DNA from: Rhodoferax sp. PAMC 29310
Lineage (GTDB): Bacteria; Pseudomonadota; Gammaproteobacteria; Burkholderiales; Burkholderiaceae_C
Assembly (NCBI RefSeq): GCF_017948265.1
Contig: NZ_CP072852.1
Span: 2,790,001 to 2,854,000, forward strand
Reading direction: 5' to 3'
DNA length: 64,000 nucleotides
Both the position numbers and the translations under genes were made by a program. Each line of letters starts with the position of its first letter. Within the stretch, counting starts at the first letter, position 1. Shown one piece after another: positions 1-9,642 of this stretch. The notes under the pieces are model-generated. The model saw only the letters and a list, made by a program, of their open reading frames with translations. It ran no database searches and had not been told where the DNA came from.

Positions 1-58
1 CTCATGCTCTTTCCCCGGTTGTTGGTGATACGCCTAGTGTCTCACTGTGGCCCGTGAA

Positions 59-931
59 TCAGCGTCGTGCAAATGACAACACCGCGAGCAGTGAGGCCAA
101 TAGGATCAAGCTGCCGCCAACCACGGTGCGGGCCGACAGGTCGCCCGCGCCCAGAATGACGGAGGACACGCTGGCAAACACCACCTCGGCGAGCATGATG
201 AGCGAGGTGGTGCTGGCGTTGAGCCGGGCCGCCCCATATTGCAAGGCCAAGTTGCCCGCCAAAAACGCCACGCTGACTAGCAGGGCCAGTCCGATCCATG
301 ACCCAACGTGCGGCGGCGGTGTGACCACGCCCAGCCCCATACCCAGTGTGGCGGCACTCAAAGCCATGATGGTGCCACCGCCAAACATGGCCAGCATGCG
401 CGAGGCCTCTGGCGTCTGGTTCAATTTGCGCAGCAAGATGTTGGTCAGCGCAAAGCTGAACCCGCCCATCAAGGCCAGCCAGTCCGCCATGCTTTGGGGA
501 ACGGGCCAGGCGGACTCCGGCGTTTTCAGCACAATCACCACCCCGGTGAGCGCCAGAGCCAGGCGCAACAGAGAGGGGGCACTGGGTTTTTCGCCCAGCA
601 AAGGCCAGGCCAGCAAGACCACCCAGGCCGGCATCAAATAGAAAAGTAGCACCACACGGACCACGTCGCCCACCGTCACCGCCCAGTTGAACCCGACGTT
701 GGTCAAGCCCGAGGCCAGCACCAACCACCACAGGGCCGGGTGCTTCACCAAACCGCGCCACGCCTGCGGGCGCACCAGAGCCAAGACGATCAGAGCAAAG
801 ACATAAATAAGGGCCGTGGCCCACATCGGGTGCAAGCCTTTAGCTTGCAGCAGGCGCAGCGGCCACCAAGAGACACCATAGACAAAGGCATTCAGCAGCA
901 GGGCCGACGCCGCCAGCGCACTGCCGGACAT
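59..931 (-). CDS. EamA/DMT-family transporter (drug/metabolite exporter-like)
   Basis: The product is an integral membrane protein of about 290 residues with some ten hydrophobic segments, beginning [19 protein letters not shown]. Two similar halves of about five helices each fit the EamA (DMT) family of small-molecule exporters. The substrate cannot be read from the sequence. An in-frame upstream extension exists, but I start at 931 because this ATG shares one base with the lplT stop (TGATG on the minus strand). That arrangement indicates translational coupling in an lplT-EamA operon. The family call is sound; the specific role is unknown. Confidence 0.85.
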   Translation of the reverse strand: MSGSALAASALLLNAFVYGVSWWPLRLLQAKGLHPMWATALIYVFALIVLALVRPQAWRGLVKHPALWWLVLASGLTNVGFNWAVTVGDVVRVVLLFYLMPAWVVLLAWPLLGEKPSAPSLLRLALALTGVVIVLKTPESAWPVPQSMADWLALMGGFSFALTNILLRKLNQTPEASRMLAMFGGGTIMALSAATLGMGLGVVTPPPHVGSWIGLALLVSVAFLAGNLALQYGAARLNASTTSLIMLAEVVFASVSSVILGAGDLSARTVVGGSLILLASLLAVLSFARR

Positions 932-2214
932 CAGCCGTGCAGGTTGTCGTGGCGGGCGATGTTCATCAGGTGCTCGATCTCCGTGCGGTGAACGATGCAA
1001 TTGCGGTCATACCAGCGCTTGATCAACCACATGAAGCCAGCAATGATGACCCCAAACCCGGTGATGGCCGCGAAAGTGGGCAGGCCCAGCCCGGTGGACA
1101 AGCTGTAGCCCGCGCCCAGCAACAAAATGCAGGCCTGCTCATTAAAGTTTTGCACCGCAATAGAGCGCCCCGCACCCATCAGGTTGTGGCCGCGGTGCTG
1201 CAACAGCGCATTCATGGGCACCACCAAAAAGCCACCCAGGGCGCCCAACAAGATGAGGAAGGGTGCGGCGACCCAGACGTTGGTGATGAAGATCAGCATG
1301 ATGATCAACAGGCCCATGACAATGCCCAGAGTGATCACCCGCGGACCGTCTTCCAGACGCATTCGCATGGAGGCAACGACGGCGCCCACGGCCATACCAA
1401 TAGCAACCACCCCTTGCAGGGCCGAGGCCTGCGTCACCGAATACCCCAGGGCCACCGATGCCCAAGCCAACACGATAAAGCGCAAATTACCAGCCACGCC
1501 CCAGATCAAGGTAGTGGCCGCCAATGAAATCTGACCCAGCTTGTCGCGCCACAGGCGCAGGTTGCAGCGCCAGAAGTCAGGCAGCAAGGTGGTGATGCGC
1601 TTGGGCATGGGTCGCATCTCCACACCGGTCAGCGGAATGTGGGTATTGAACCAGGCCGCCAGCAGGTAGATAAAGATTAGCACCGAAATGGCGGCCTCGG
1701 GCGGTGTATCGATTCCCGTGGAGACTAGGGGGAAATCAAAGGACAACAACCAGGTTGAGGCGACGGGCCCCACCAGTTGCCCCCCCAGCAACACGCCCAA
1801 AATAATTGAGGCAATGGTCAGCCCTTCGATCCAGCCGTTGGCCTTGACGAGCTGGGAGGCGGGTAGCAGCTCGGTCAGGATGCCGTATTTGGCCGGGGAA
1901 TAGGCCGCAGCCCCCAGGCCCACAATCGCATAAGCCATGAGCGGGTGGGAGCCAAACAGCATCATCAGACAACCAATCACCTTGATGAAATTACTCATCA
2001 ACATGACCTGCCCTTTGGGCTTGGAGTCCGCGTAAGCGCCGACAAAAGGCGCCAAAATAACGTAAAACAGGGCAAACATAGGCACCAATGCCGCTTGCTG
2101 CCATTCAGGGGAATGGGTTCCCCGAAGCAACTGGACAGCGGCCACGAACAAGGCGTTGTCGGCCAGCGAGCTGAAGAACTGCGCCGACATGATGGTGTAA
2201 AAGCCGCGTTTCAT
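931..2214 (-). CDS. lplT: Lysophospholipid transporter LplT (MFS)
   Basis: A 427-residue major-facilitator protein starting [20 protein letters not shown]. In the LplT family this motif precedes helix 1; the protein flips lysophospholipids across the inner membrane for re-acylation. About twelve hydrophobic segments are visible, and the cytoplasmic motif region around [14 protein letters not shown] matches MFS motif A. The open frame continues far upstream across alr, but the family start is the ATG at 2214. No acyltransferase (aas) gene lies beside it; the partner downstream is the EamA transporter. It is divergent from alr across about 125 bp. Confidence 0.88.
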   Translation of the reverse strand: MKRGFYTIMSAQFFSSLADNALFVAAVQLLRGTHSPEWQQAALVPMFALFYVILAPFVGAYADSKPKGQVMLMSNFIKVIGCLMMLFGSHPLMAYAIVGLGAAAYSPAKYGILTELLPASQLVKANGWIEGLTIASIILGVLLGGQLVGPVASTWLLSFDFPLVSTGIDTPPEAAISVLIFIYLLAAWFNTHIPLTGVEMRPMPKRITTLLPDFWRCNLRLWRDKLGQISLAATTLIWGVAGNLRFIVLAWASVALGYSVTQASALQGVVAIGMAVGAVVASMRMRLEDGPRVITLGIVMGLLIIMLIFITNVWVAAPFLILLGALGGFLVVPMNALLQHRGHNLMGAGRSIAVQNFNEQACILLLGAGYSLSTGLGLPTFAAITGFGVIIAGFMWLIKRWYDRNCIVHRTEIEHLMNIARHDNLHG

Positions 2215-2257
2215 TGTCTCAAGTCGCGCATCAGTTGCTCTGACACGGTAGGTGTTA

Positions 2258-2293
2258 TTGTGATGCTCCGAACGGTGGGGGTTTATAGCACGC
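2258..2293. promoter_or_regulatory. Probable overlapping divergent promoters for alr and lplT
   Basis: Plus strand: TTGTGA at 2258-2263 and TTTATA at 2282-2287, 18 bp apart, fits a sigma70-type promoter for alr. Read on the minus strand, the same TTTATA is TATAAA preceded by TGC, an extended -10 pointing at lplT. The two genes would then share a -10 core and compete. This is inferred from the sequence pattern only. Confidence 0.4.
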
Positions 2294-2340
2294 CGCCCAA
2301 TGTCAAAATCCTGCGTCTCTTTCAATTCCTTACATGCGCC

Positions 2341-3477
2341 ATGCCACGCCCCATCCTCGCCACAATCCATCCTGAAGGGCTTCGCCACAATTTGGGCCGC
2401 GCCAGACAGGCTGCACCCGACGCCCGCGTGTGGGCCATCGTCAAGGCGAATGCATACGGCCATGGCATCGAGCGCGCTTTTGAGGGGCTGCGCGGCGCCG
2501 ACGGCTTTGGGCTGCTGGACCTGGACGAAGCCAAGCGTGTTCGGGCCTTGGGTTGGCGCGGCCCGATCCTGCTGCTCGAAGGTGTCTTTGAGTTGCGCGA
2601 CCTGGAGCTGTGTTCGCGCCTGGACTTGTGGCACACCGTGCACTGCGACGAACAGGTGGACATGCTGGCCACCCACAAAACCAATGTGCCGCACCGGGTC
2701 TTCCTCAAGATGAACTCGGGCATGAACCGACTGGGCTTCACGCCGCAGCGCTACCGCTCGGCATGGACGCGGCTCAACGCCCTGCCCCAGGTTGACGAAA
2801 TCTCGCTCATGACCCACTTCAGTGACGCCGATGGTGCAACGGGCGTGGCCGACCAGATGGCGACGTTTGCCAGCGTCACCCGGGACCTTCCCGGAGAGCG
2901 CACCGTGAGCAACAGTGCCGCCACGCTGCGCTTCCCGATCAGCGCGGCGCAGGCCAGCGCGCACCCGGACACGCTGGTCGCCTCGGACTGGGTTCGCCCC
3001 GGCATTGCCATGTATGGCAGCTCACCCGACCACCCCGAGCACAACGCCGCCCACTGGGGCTTGCAGCCGGGCATGACATTAAGTGCAAAAATTATTGCAA
3101 CCCAAGACCTGCAGGCAGGCGATAGCGTCGGCTACGGCTCCAGCTTCACCGCCACACAAGCCATGCGCATTGGCGTGGTGGCCTGCGGCTACGCTGACGG
3201 TTACCCGCGCATCTGCCCCACTGGCACGCCAGTGCTAGTCAACGGTGTGCGCACTCGCACCGTCGGCCGGGTCAGCATGGACATGATCACGGTAGACCTC
3301 GACCCACTCACCAAAGCCGGCGTGCCCGCCGGCTTTGGCAGTGAGGTGACTTTATGGGGCCGCGCCGCCAACGGCACCGTGCTTTGCATTGACGAGGTGG
3401 CGGCGTGTGCCGGCACGGTCGGTTATGAGTTGATGTGCCGCTTGGCCCAGCGCGTGCCCGTGGTGGTGGCGGACTGA
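2341..3477 (+). CDS. alr: Alanine racemase
   Basis: PLP-dependent fold-III racemase converting L- to D-alanine for peptidoglycan, acting in the cytoplasm. The protein has 378 residues, normal for the family. The PLP lysine is K35 in [11 protein letters not shown], and the opposing catalytic tyrosine is Y265 in SVGYGSSF. The [11 protein letters not shown] segment typical of the C-terminal beta domain is present. The open frame extends upstream into the region antisense to lplT, but the start [11 protein letters not shown] at 2341 fits family N-termini. Its TGA stop shares one base with the next gene's ATG (TGATG), so the HD-GYP-like protein is probably translationally coupled to it. Confidence 0.95.
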   Translation: MPRPILATIHPEGLRHNLGRARQAAPDARVWAIVKANAYGHGIERAFEGLRGADGFGLLDLDEAKRVRALGWRGPILLLEGVFELRDLELCSRLDLWHTVHCDEQVDMLATHKTNVPHRVFLKMNSGMNRLGFTPQRYRSAWTRLNALPQVDEISLMTHFSDADGATGVADQMATFASVTRDLPGERTVSNSAATLRFPISAAQASAHPDTLVASDWVRPGIAMYGSSPDHPEHNAAHWGLQPGMTLSAKIIATQDLQAGDSVGYGSSFTATQAMRIGVVACGYADGYPRICPTGTPVLVNGVRTRTVGRVSMDMITVDLDPLTKAGVPAGFGSEVTLWGRAANGTVLCIDEVAACAGTVGYELMCRLAQRVPVVVAD

Positions 3478-4694
3478 TGAAGTACGTCCCAATCACCGTC
3501 GAGTTGCTGGCCCTGAACCAACCCATCCCCGTGGATGTGTGGGCGCCCGATGGCCGTTTGTTGCTCAAGCGCGGGCAAAGCATCGACTCCGACGCCGACA
3601 AAGACCTGCTGCGCGTTCACCAAGCCAGCACCACCGAGGCCGACGCCCGGGCCTGGCAACGCAGCCACGAGCGGGTGATTCGTCAAATGCTGCGTGACGG
3701 CGCCTCGGGGGAGGCCATTTCGCGTTTCTGCCTGCCCGCCGTGATCGAGGAAATTGACTACGTGGTGGGCAAAGAGGTACAAGGTGGCTGGCTGGACTTG
3801 CAGGAGTTGCTGCGCGGCATGCTGTACCAAGGCGAGGCCACGTTGAACGCGCTGGAGCGGCTGGAAGGCATTGAAAAGCGTGCACGCGAACTGTTGCGCA
3901 GCGAGCCCGACGAATGCCTGTTCACCCTGTTTCAGGCGCTGCCCGAGTTGTCCCTAGGCTATTGCGCGACCCACGCCCTGCTGACTGCAGTCGTGTGTGA
4001 ACTGACCGCCGAAAAAATGGACATGCCCTTGTCCAACCGGCAGGTGTTGTTCCGCTCCGCGCTCATCATGAACATTGGCATGGCGCGCGACCAGGACAGC
4101 CTGGCCAACCAGAGCACTCCGCCCAACGACGCACAGCGCAAGCTAATCAAGGAACATCCGCAACGCAGTCTGCACATCCTGCGTGCGTTTGGACTGATGG
4201 ACGAAGACCAGCTCGACATCGTGCGCTGGCACCATGAGCAGGACGCCACGACTGGCCAGGTCAAAGAGTCCTTGAGCCAGCGTATTTTGTGCACGGCCGA
4301 CAGTTTTGTGGCCAAAATGGCGCCGCGCAAAACCCGCCAGGCGACCTCCCCGCTGGGCGCGGCCAAGGCCTTGTTTCTCAACACCGCCGACGACGCCAAG
4401 CGACTGGGCTCTGCCATGACAACGGCCATTGGCTTTTACCCGCCAGGCACTTACGTCGAGCTGGTCAATGGCGAAACGGCCGTGGCCATCGCCCGCGGCC
4501 TGCGTGCCAACACCCCGCAGGTGCTGACAATCATCCAGCCCAACGGCATGCCGCTGAGCAAATACGTGCCCCGCGACACGGGAGACGCCCAGTTCGCCAT
4601 TCAGGCCCCGGTCAACGCCGAAAAAATCAAGGTGAAGGTCAGCCTGGAGAAGGTGCGCAAGGAAATCAAGGCGCTGGCCACGCGCACGCTGTAA
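3477..4694 (+). CDS. Degenerate HD-GYP domain protein
   Basis: A 405-residue cytoplasmic protein starting [11 protein letters not shown]. The C-terminal half resembles an HD-GYP phosphodiesterase: a HALL segment, an IGM segment where HDIGK is expected, HHE in RWHHEQDA, the AD of CTADSF, and the closing IGFYPPGTYVELVNGE signature common to HD-GYP proteins. The HD pair of the metal site and the GYP triplet are missing, so classical c-di-GMP hydrolysis is doubtful; a binding or scaffolding role is an inference. It starts inside the alr stop codon (TGATG), and its own stop abuts the stop of the convergent P-type ATPase gene. Confidence 0.75.
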   Translation: MKYVPITVELLALNQPIPVDVWAPDGRLLLKRGQSIDSDADKDLLRVHQASTTEADARAWQRSHERVIRQMLRDGASGEAISRFCLPAVIEEIDYVVGKEVQGGWLDLQELLRGMLYQGEATLNALERLEGIEKRARELLRSEPDECLFTLFQALPELSLGYCATHALLTAVVCELTAEKMDMPLSNRQVLFRSALIMNIGMARDQDSLANQSTPPNDAQRKLIKEHPQRSLHILRAFGLMDEDQLDIVRWHHEQDATTGQVKESLSQRILCTADSFVAKMAPRKTRQATSPLGAAKALFLNTADDAKRLGSAMTTAIGFYPPGTYVELVNGETAVAIARGLRANTPQVLTIIQPNGMPLSKYVPRDTGDAQFAIQAPVNAEKIKVKVSLEKVRKEIKALATRTL

Positions 4695-7220
4695 TCAGGC
4701 CGTGCGGCGGCGACTGAACTTGATGGCCTCAAACCAGAACACGCTGGCCATGCCCAGCAACAACGCCGTGCCCAGACCCACCCCCACCAGCGGCTCAAAG
4801 GCAAACAAGGTGGCGGCCGCCGGCCAGTAGACGGCTACGCCGAGCAGGACGAGGGTCACCCCAATCACAATCCATAAAGTTCGATTGGGCACCCAAAGGG
4901 ACGCCCACAGCGAGCGAGCCCGGGCGCGGTTGGACAGTATCAACGCCAGATTGGAGCTGACCAGCGTGACGAAGGCAAAAGCACGTGCCTGGTCCTCCGT
5001 CATGGCATCGGCAGCCCAGGCGTAGGCGCCCAGTACGACCAACAACACCCCAATTCCCTGGACCAAAGCCAGCCCCAATGCCGCACCGCCAAACAAGGGC
5101 GCTTGCGCATCGCGAGGCGGGCGTTGCATCACATCGCCCTCGGTGGGTTCGTTTTCAAACACCATGGAGCAGGCCGGGTCAATCACCAACTCAAGGAACG
5201 CGATGTGCAGAGGATACAACATCGTTGGCCAGCCGAACAGAACGGGTAGCAACGCCATGCCCGCAATCGGCACGTGCACGGCCAGGATGTATGACATGGA
5301 CTTGCGCAGGTTGTCAAAAATACGCCGACCCAGTCGAATGGCCCCCACGATGGAGGCAAAGTTGTCATCCAGCAGCACCAACGAGGCGGCTTCTCGCGCC
5401 ACGTCGGTCCCCCGCCCGCCCATGGCCACGCCCACATGGGCCGCCTTCAGGGCGGGGGCATCATTCACCCCGTCGCCGGTCATCGCCACCCGCTCGCCCG
5501 TGGCTTGAAGGGCTTGCACAATGCGCAGCTTTTGCGCTGGCGCGATGCGTGCGCACACGGCCACGGCTTGGAGGCGAGCCTGTAGGGCCGCATCGCTCAG
5601 GGTGGCCAGTTCCTCACCGGTCAACACGCCATCCAAAGCATCCCCGGCAGATACCAGCCCCGCTTCGGCCGCGATAGCTCGGGCAGTCGCCGGGTAGTCC
5701 CCGGTGATCATCAACACACGAATGCCGGCAGTGTGGCATTGCGCCACGGCCGCAGCGATCTCGGGCCGCAAGGGGTCGGCCAGACCCAGCAGACCAATGA
5801 ACTCGAAATCAAAGTCATGTTCAACGGCTGGCCAATGCTCACCCACAAAACGTGCCTGAGCCACCCCGAGCACCCGCAAACCTTTGGCCGCCATGGACTC
5901 CACGGCACGGGCAATGCGCGCCTGCGCGTCTCTTCCCAAATGACACAAATCCACAATGGCCTCGGGTGAGCCCTTGGCCGCCACCACATGCGCCTCACCG
6001 GTCGTTGCCCGCCACACATGAGACATGGCGCGAAGCTCGGGCGTGAGCCCATACTCCTGCATCAGGGTCCAGTCATGGTGCAGGTGTTCCGTGTCTTTCA
6101 GAAAGTGCTGGCCCAGCCGATGAAACGCTTTTTCCATCGGATCAAACGGGTCCGCCACGCTGGCCAGAATGCTGTACTCCACCAGGGTGTGAAACGCCTC
6201 AGGCAGCTCGCTCGAATGGGCATAGTCCACAACCAGGGACTCGGCTGGCGCCGCCGCACCGTCCTGGGCATACAGCTCAACGACGGTCATTCGGTTCTCG
6301 GTCAAGGTGCCGGTTTTGTCCACGCACAAAACCGAGGTCGCCCCCAGCGTCTCGATGGCGGCAATGCGCCGGGTCAAGACATTTTTCTTCGCCAGGCGCC
6401 AGGCGCCCAAAGCCGGCAGCACCGTCAAAACCACCGTGAACTCCTGCGGCAACATGGCCATGGCCAGCGCAATACCAGCGAGCAGGGCCGCCATCCAGTC
6501 GCCCCGTATCCAGCCATGCGCCAGCACCAGCAGCACGCTGGCGGCCAGTGCCAGCAGTGCCAGCACCTTGAGCAAATGAGCGGTTTGCTGCTTCAGGGGC
6601 GAGGGCTCATTGCCCAGGGTGCCCAGCACGTGGCCGATACGGCCAATCTCACTGCGCTCGCCAGTCGCCGTCACGCGGGCGCGGCCATGCCCTCTTACCA
6701 GCAGCGTGCCAGAAAACAGGGCGGCATCGGCACGGGCGTCCTTGTCCACGGGCACCGCTTCCCCGGTCAGAAGAGATTCATCGACTCGCACCTCGCTGCC
6801 ATCGATCAGCACCGCGTCGGCGGCAATCCGGTCGCCCTCGGCCAGCAACAACACGTCGCCACACACGACTTCATGGCCGGCAATTCGAACCGGCTGGCCG
6901 TCTCGCAGCACCATCGCACGGGGGCTGCTGAGATCCCGTAATGCGTCCAGCGCCCGCTCCGTCTTGCCCTCTTGATACAGAGTCATGGCCAGCACCACCA
7001 GCACGAGACCAAACAACACCAGCCCCTCGTGCAAATCTCCCAACAACAAATACAGGGTGCCGGCGGCCAGCAACAACATGAACATGGGCTCTTGCAGCGT
7101 TTCGCGCGCGATGTGGCGCCACTTTCGGCGCTGCGCCGAGGGCAAAGCGTTCGGTCCGTCCTGTCGAAGTCGCTGTGCCGCTTCAGGCGCGCTCAAGCCG
7201 GCATCGTCGTTCTGATTCAT
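4695..7220 (-). CDS. P-type cation-transporting ATPase
   Basis: An 841-residue pump. The phosphorylated aspartate is D301 in CVDKTGTLTEN, the actuator loop is TGEAVPV, and the hinge is MTGDGVNDAPALKAA. N-terminal and C-terminal cation-ATPase domains and about ten membrane segments give the layout of a P2-type pump. The M4 motif reads MLPQEFTVVL rather than the PEGLP of calcium pumps, so the transported ion cannot be assigned. The frame is open to 7304; I start at MNQNDDAGLS (7220) because the upstream part has no family similarity. A terminator and a long hairpin separate it from the upstream mscS-like gene. Confidence 0.88.
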   Translation of the reverse strand: MNQNDDAGLSAPEAAQRLRQDGPNALPSAQRRKWRHIARETLQEPMFMLLLAAGTLYLLLGDLHEGLVLFGLVLVVLAMTLYQEGKTERALDALRDLSSPRAMVLRDGQPVRIAGHEVVCGDVLLLAEGDRIAADAVLIDGSEVRVDESLLTGEAVPVDKDARADAALFSGTLLVRGHGRARVTATGERSEIGRIGHVLGTLGNEPSPLKQQTAHLLKVLALLALAASVLLVLAHGWIRGDWMAALLAGIALAMAMLPQEFTVVLTVLPALGAWRLAKKNVLTRRIAAIETLGATSVLCVDKTGTLTENRMTVVELYAQDGAAAPAESLVVDYAHSSELPEAFHTLVEYSILASVADPFDPMEKAFHRLGQHFLKDTEHLHHDWTLMQEYGLTPELRAMSHVWRATTGEAHVVAAKGSPEAIVDLCHLGRDAQARIARAVESMAAKGLRVLGVAQARFVGEHWPAVEHDFDFEFIGLLGLADPLRPEIAAAVAQCHTAGIRVLMITGDYPATARAIAAEAGLVSAGDALDGVLTGEELATLSDAALQARLQAVAVCARIAPAQKLRIVQALQATGERVAMTGDGVNDAPALKAAHVGVAMGGRGTDVAREAASLVLLDDNFASIVGAIRLGRRIFDNLRKSMSYILAVHVPIAGMALLPVLFGWPTMLYPLHIAFLELVIDPACSMVFENEPTEGDVMQRPPRDAQAPLFGGAALGLALVQGIGVLLVVLGAYAWAADAMTEDQARAFAFVTLVSSNLALILSNRARARSLWASLWVPNRTLWIVIGVTLVLLGVAVYWPAAATLFAFEPLVGVGLGTALLLGMASVFWFEAIKFSRRRTA

Positions 7221-7321
7221 GGAATCTGTCACAAGGGGTTCACGGGCGTCGCACCCAGACAGGGCGCTGCCCCAGTAAAGACCGGCAGCAGAATTCGAAA
7301 GCAAAAGATAAACTGAGACAC

Positions 7322-7345
7322 AAAAGCCCGCTGGGTTGCGGGCTT
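7322..7345 (-). terminator. Rho-independent terminator downstream of the MscS gene
   Basis: On the minus strand, AAGCCCGC pairs with GCGGGCTT around a six-base loop and is followed by a short T stretch. It lies about 170 bp past the stop of the MscS-type gene and 100 bp before the P-type ATPase start, so it probably isolates the two transcripts. Confidence 0.7.
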
Positions 7346-7415
7346 CAGTCGTTCAACACTGTTTTGATGGAGCCGGGCTTCGGCCCCGACGCTACTGATA
7401 CCGATCATGCAAACC

Positions 7416-7450
7416 CTCCCCTTGGTCAAATTCATTTTGACCAAGGGGAG
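7416..7450. repeat. Perfect 15-bp inverted repeat (long hairpin)
   Basis: CTCCCCTTGGTCAAA at 7416-7430 is exactly complementary to 7436-7450, with a 5-base loop. No T-tract follows on either strand, so it is not a standard terminator. It sits between the mscS-like stop and the terminator at 7322-7345. An operator, an mRNA-end stabiliser or a small mobile palindrome are all possible. Confidence 0.8.
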
Positions 7451-7511
7451 CATCACCAGTATTGACGAATATCAAGCACTCACACCGAACCGGGCCAGCG
7501 CCGTATCACGT

Positions 7512-8357
7512 TCAAGGAACGGCTTTGGCGACCACTTGATGCAGGTGCACGTCACGCTGTGGGTAAGGAATGGAGCAGCCGCCTTGCTCAAGCCCTTCTT
7601 TGCAACGCTGCACCAAGTCCAATTTGGTGGCCCACCAGTCCGTGCGCGCGGTCCAGACGCGAAACATGATGTTCACCGAGTTGTCGCCCAGGCTTTCCAC
7701 TTTGATCAGTGGTTCCGGGTCGCGCAGCACGCGCGGCTCGTCCAGGGCGATCTGGTTCAGGATGGCCAAGGCGGTGTTGATGTCGTCGCCATAGGCAATG
7801 CCATACACCTCGTCGAGGCGGCGAATGTCTTTGTCGGTCACCGACAGGTTGACGATGGTATGGCCCCATATTTGTGAATTCGGCAAAAACACCGCCGGCC
7901 CGTCCGGCAAATGTCCCTTGCAGATGAAAAACCCAAGGGCATCAATGACATACACCTCGCCATTGATCCGAACCGCATCGCCCACGTTGAAGGGGCGGAA
8001 AAACAGCAACATCACCCCGGCGGCCACATTGCTCAACGTGCCCTGCAAGGCCAGGCCAATGGCCAGTCCTGCGGCGCCCAGCAAGGCAATCAAGCTGGTC
8101 GTCTCCACGCCGAAACGGTTCAACACCGCAATCAACGTGAACACCAGCACGCCCACCCGTACCAATTTTCCCGGAAATCCGTGAAACACCGGGTCAATCT
8201 TGTCGGACTTGCGCACCGCGCGGCCCACCAGGCGGCTTAACCAACCCGCAATTAGATAGCCCACGATCAGCGTGATGATCGCGCCCACCACATTCATGCC
8301 ATAGCCCAACAGGGTGCCTGTCAGGAGTTCCATTGTTTTTTGAAGTTGTTCATTCAT
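7512..8357 (-). CDS. MscS-type small-conductance mechanosensitive channel
   Basis: A 281-residue channel, close to the minimal MscS length. Three N-terminal membrane segments are visible. The last one reads AAGLAIGLALQGTLSNVAAG, the glycine/alanine-rich pore helix of MscS, followed by LLFFRPFNVGD, the start of the cytoplasmic beta domain. It opens under membrane tension to release solutes during osmotic downshock. The frame is open to 8447, but MNEQLQKTMELLTG at 8357 is the natural start. It is probably monocistronic, ended by the hairpin at 7322-7345. Confidence 0.92.
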   Translation of the reverse strand: MNEQLQKTMELLTGTLLGYGMNVVGAIITLIVGYLIAGWLSRLVGRAVRKSDKIDPVFHGFPGKLVRVGVLVFTLIAVLNRFGVETTSLIALLGAAGLAIGLALQGTLSNVAAGVMLLFFRPFNVGDAVRINGEVYVIDALGFFICKGHLPDGPAVFLPNSQIWGHTIVNLSVTDKDIRRLDEVYGIAYGDDINTALAILNQIALDEPRVLRDPEPLIKVESLGDNSVNIMFRVWTARTDWWATKLDLVQRCKEGLEQGGCSIPYPQRDVHLHQVVAKAVP

Positions 8358-8751
8358 AGGCCGCCTATGGTAGCCATAGCCACCACCTCCCGCAGACCGC
8401 CCCACTTTGTCCTTACGGAGGTTGCCGGCAAAAAAGGGGACGCACACCGGCTGCTTCCGCCTTCAAAGTTCATGTGGCGTATATGGCTGCAGCCCAGTTA
8501 AACCATGCGAGAACAGCTATTGATTAAGTAGCACCTTTGCTGCTCAGGCCCATCCGACCTTCTAGAGCCCCAGAGGGAGGAGAAACAAGGCGGCCGTGTA
8601 CCCTCAGCCTCAAAAAACATATGCCTTATATGCCTTTTGGGCCTGCTACCCAGGTGAATCAAGCGCAGACAGCTACAAAATAAAGAGCAAGATCAAGTCG
8701 CAGTCGCGGAGCCCCTCCGACCTCGTTGGCAGGATGGCCGATGGCGGCAAA
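8358..8751. other. Non-coding gap with a dispersed repeat copy
   Basis: Between the MscS and M48 protease genes I see no plausible gene. The stretch holds one copy of the short dispersed repeat at 8663-8681, read on the minus strand (ATTTTGTAGCTGTCTGCGC), and a similar half-palindrome near 8512-8532 (CAGCTATT...TAGC). Confidence 0.5.
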
Positions 8752-9594
8752 CTACTTGCCGCGCGCCCGCTCGTACAAAGGCATCACTTGGGGCAAGTTG
8801 CTCACGATGTCGTCAGTTCGGGTATTTCCTGACGGGTGCGTGGACAGCCACTCCGGGGGCGCGCCGCTATTGGCTGCCGCCATCTTTTGCCACAAGGTCA
8901 CACCGGCCCGGGGATCAAAGCCGGCCCGGGCGGCCAGCTCCATGCCGACCAGATCGGCATCGGACTCGTCAGTGCGGCTGAACTGCAGGGTCAGCAATTG
9001 CGCGCCGTAGTTGGTCACGGTGCGGCCTATGTCACCGAACCCGAAAATCTGGCCCAACAGGCTGGCGCCAATGCCGGTGGCGGCGTTTTTGCCCATGCGA
9101 GCCCGGGCATGCTCGCGCAGCGCATGGGCAATTTCATGGCCCATCACCATGGCCACTTCGGCGTCGTTGAGTTGGAGCTGGTTCAAGAGGCCGGTGTAAA
9201 AGACAATTTTTCCTCCCGGCATGCAAAAAGCGTTGATGGACTTGCCTTCAATCAGGTTCACTTCCCAGCGCCAATGTCGAGCGCGGGGGTTCCAGTCGTT
9301 GGCAAAGGGAATGATCTTGTCCGCAATGGCACGCAGACGGCGCACCTGGCGGTCCCCCGAGCTGACTAAGGCATTCTCGGCGGCAGCCTTTTTCAGCATG
9401 CTGGCGTACTCCTGGGCGGCAGACTGCTCTACGTTGTCGGCCGACACCAGTTTACTAAAGGCGGAGTTGCCACCGACATTCACGCCTTCTCGGGCCAAGG
9501 CCACCGGCAGAGTGGCGGCGGAGAGGGCCAACAACATGGCAAAACATTGCAAGGTCAAGCGACGTGGGAGCCAGCGGGTCAGCGATTGATTCAT
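8752..9594 (-). CDS. Periplasmic M48-family zinc metalloprotease
   Basis: A 280-residue secreted protein. Residues 1-35 form a signal peptide (RRLTLQCFAMLLALSAATLP...ALA). The zinc site is HEIAH at residues 153-157, and the third ligand is expected in the following DESDADLVGMELA segment. It resembles the single-domain Oma1/LoiP type, without the TPR region of BepA. Members degrade misfolded envelope proteins. It is divergent from the AmpG-like gene across 48 bp. Family assignment is firm; the substrate is unknown. Confidence 0.92.
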   Translation of the reverse strand: MNQSLTRWLPRRLTLQCFAMLLALSAATLPVALAREGVNVGGNSAFSKLVSADNVEQSAAQEYASMLKKAAAENALVSSGDRQVRRLRAIADKIIPFANDWNPRARHWRWEVNLIEGKSINAFCMPGGKIVFYTGLLNQLQLNDAEVAMVMGHEIAHALREHARARMGKNAATGIGASLLGQIFGFGDIGRTVTNYGAQLLTLQFSRTDESDADLVGMELAARAGFDPRAGVTLWQKMAAANSGAPPEWLSTHPSGNTRTDDIVSNLPQVMPLYERARGK

Positions 9595-9642
9595 GGATGT
9601 TCTCCGTCAAAAAGAGAGGGGTGCGGCGCGTATTATTCGTCC

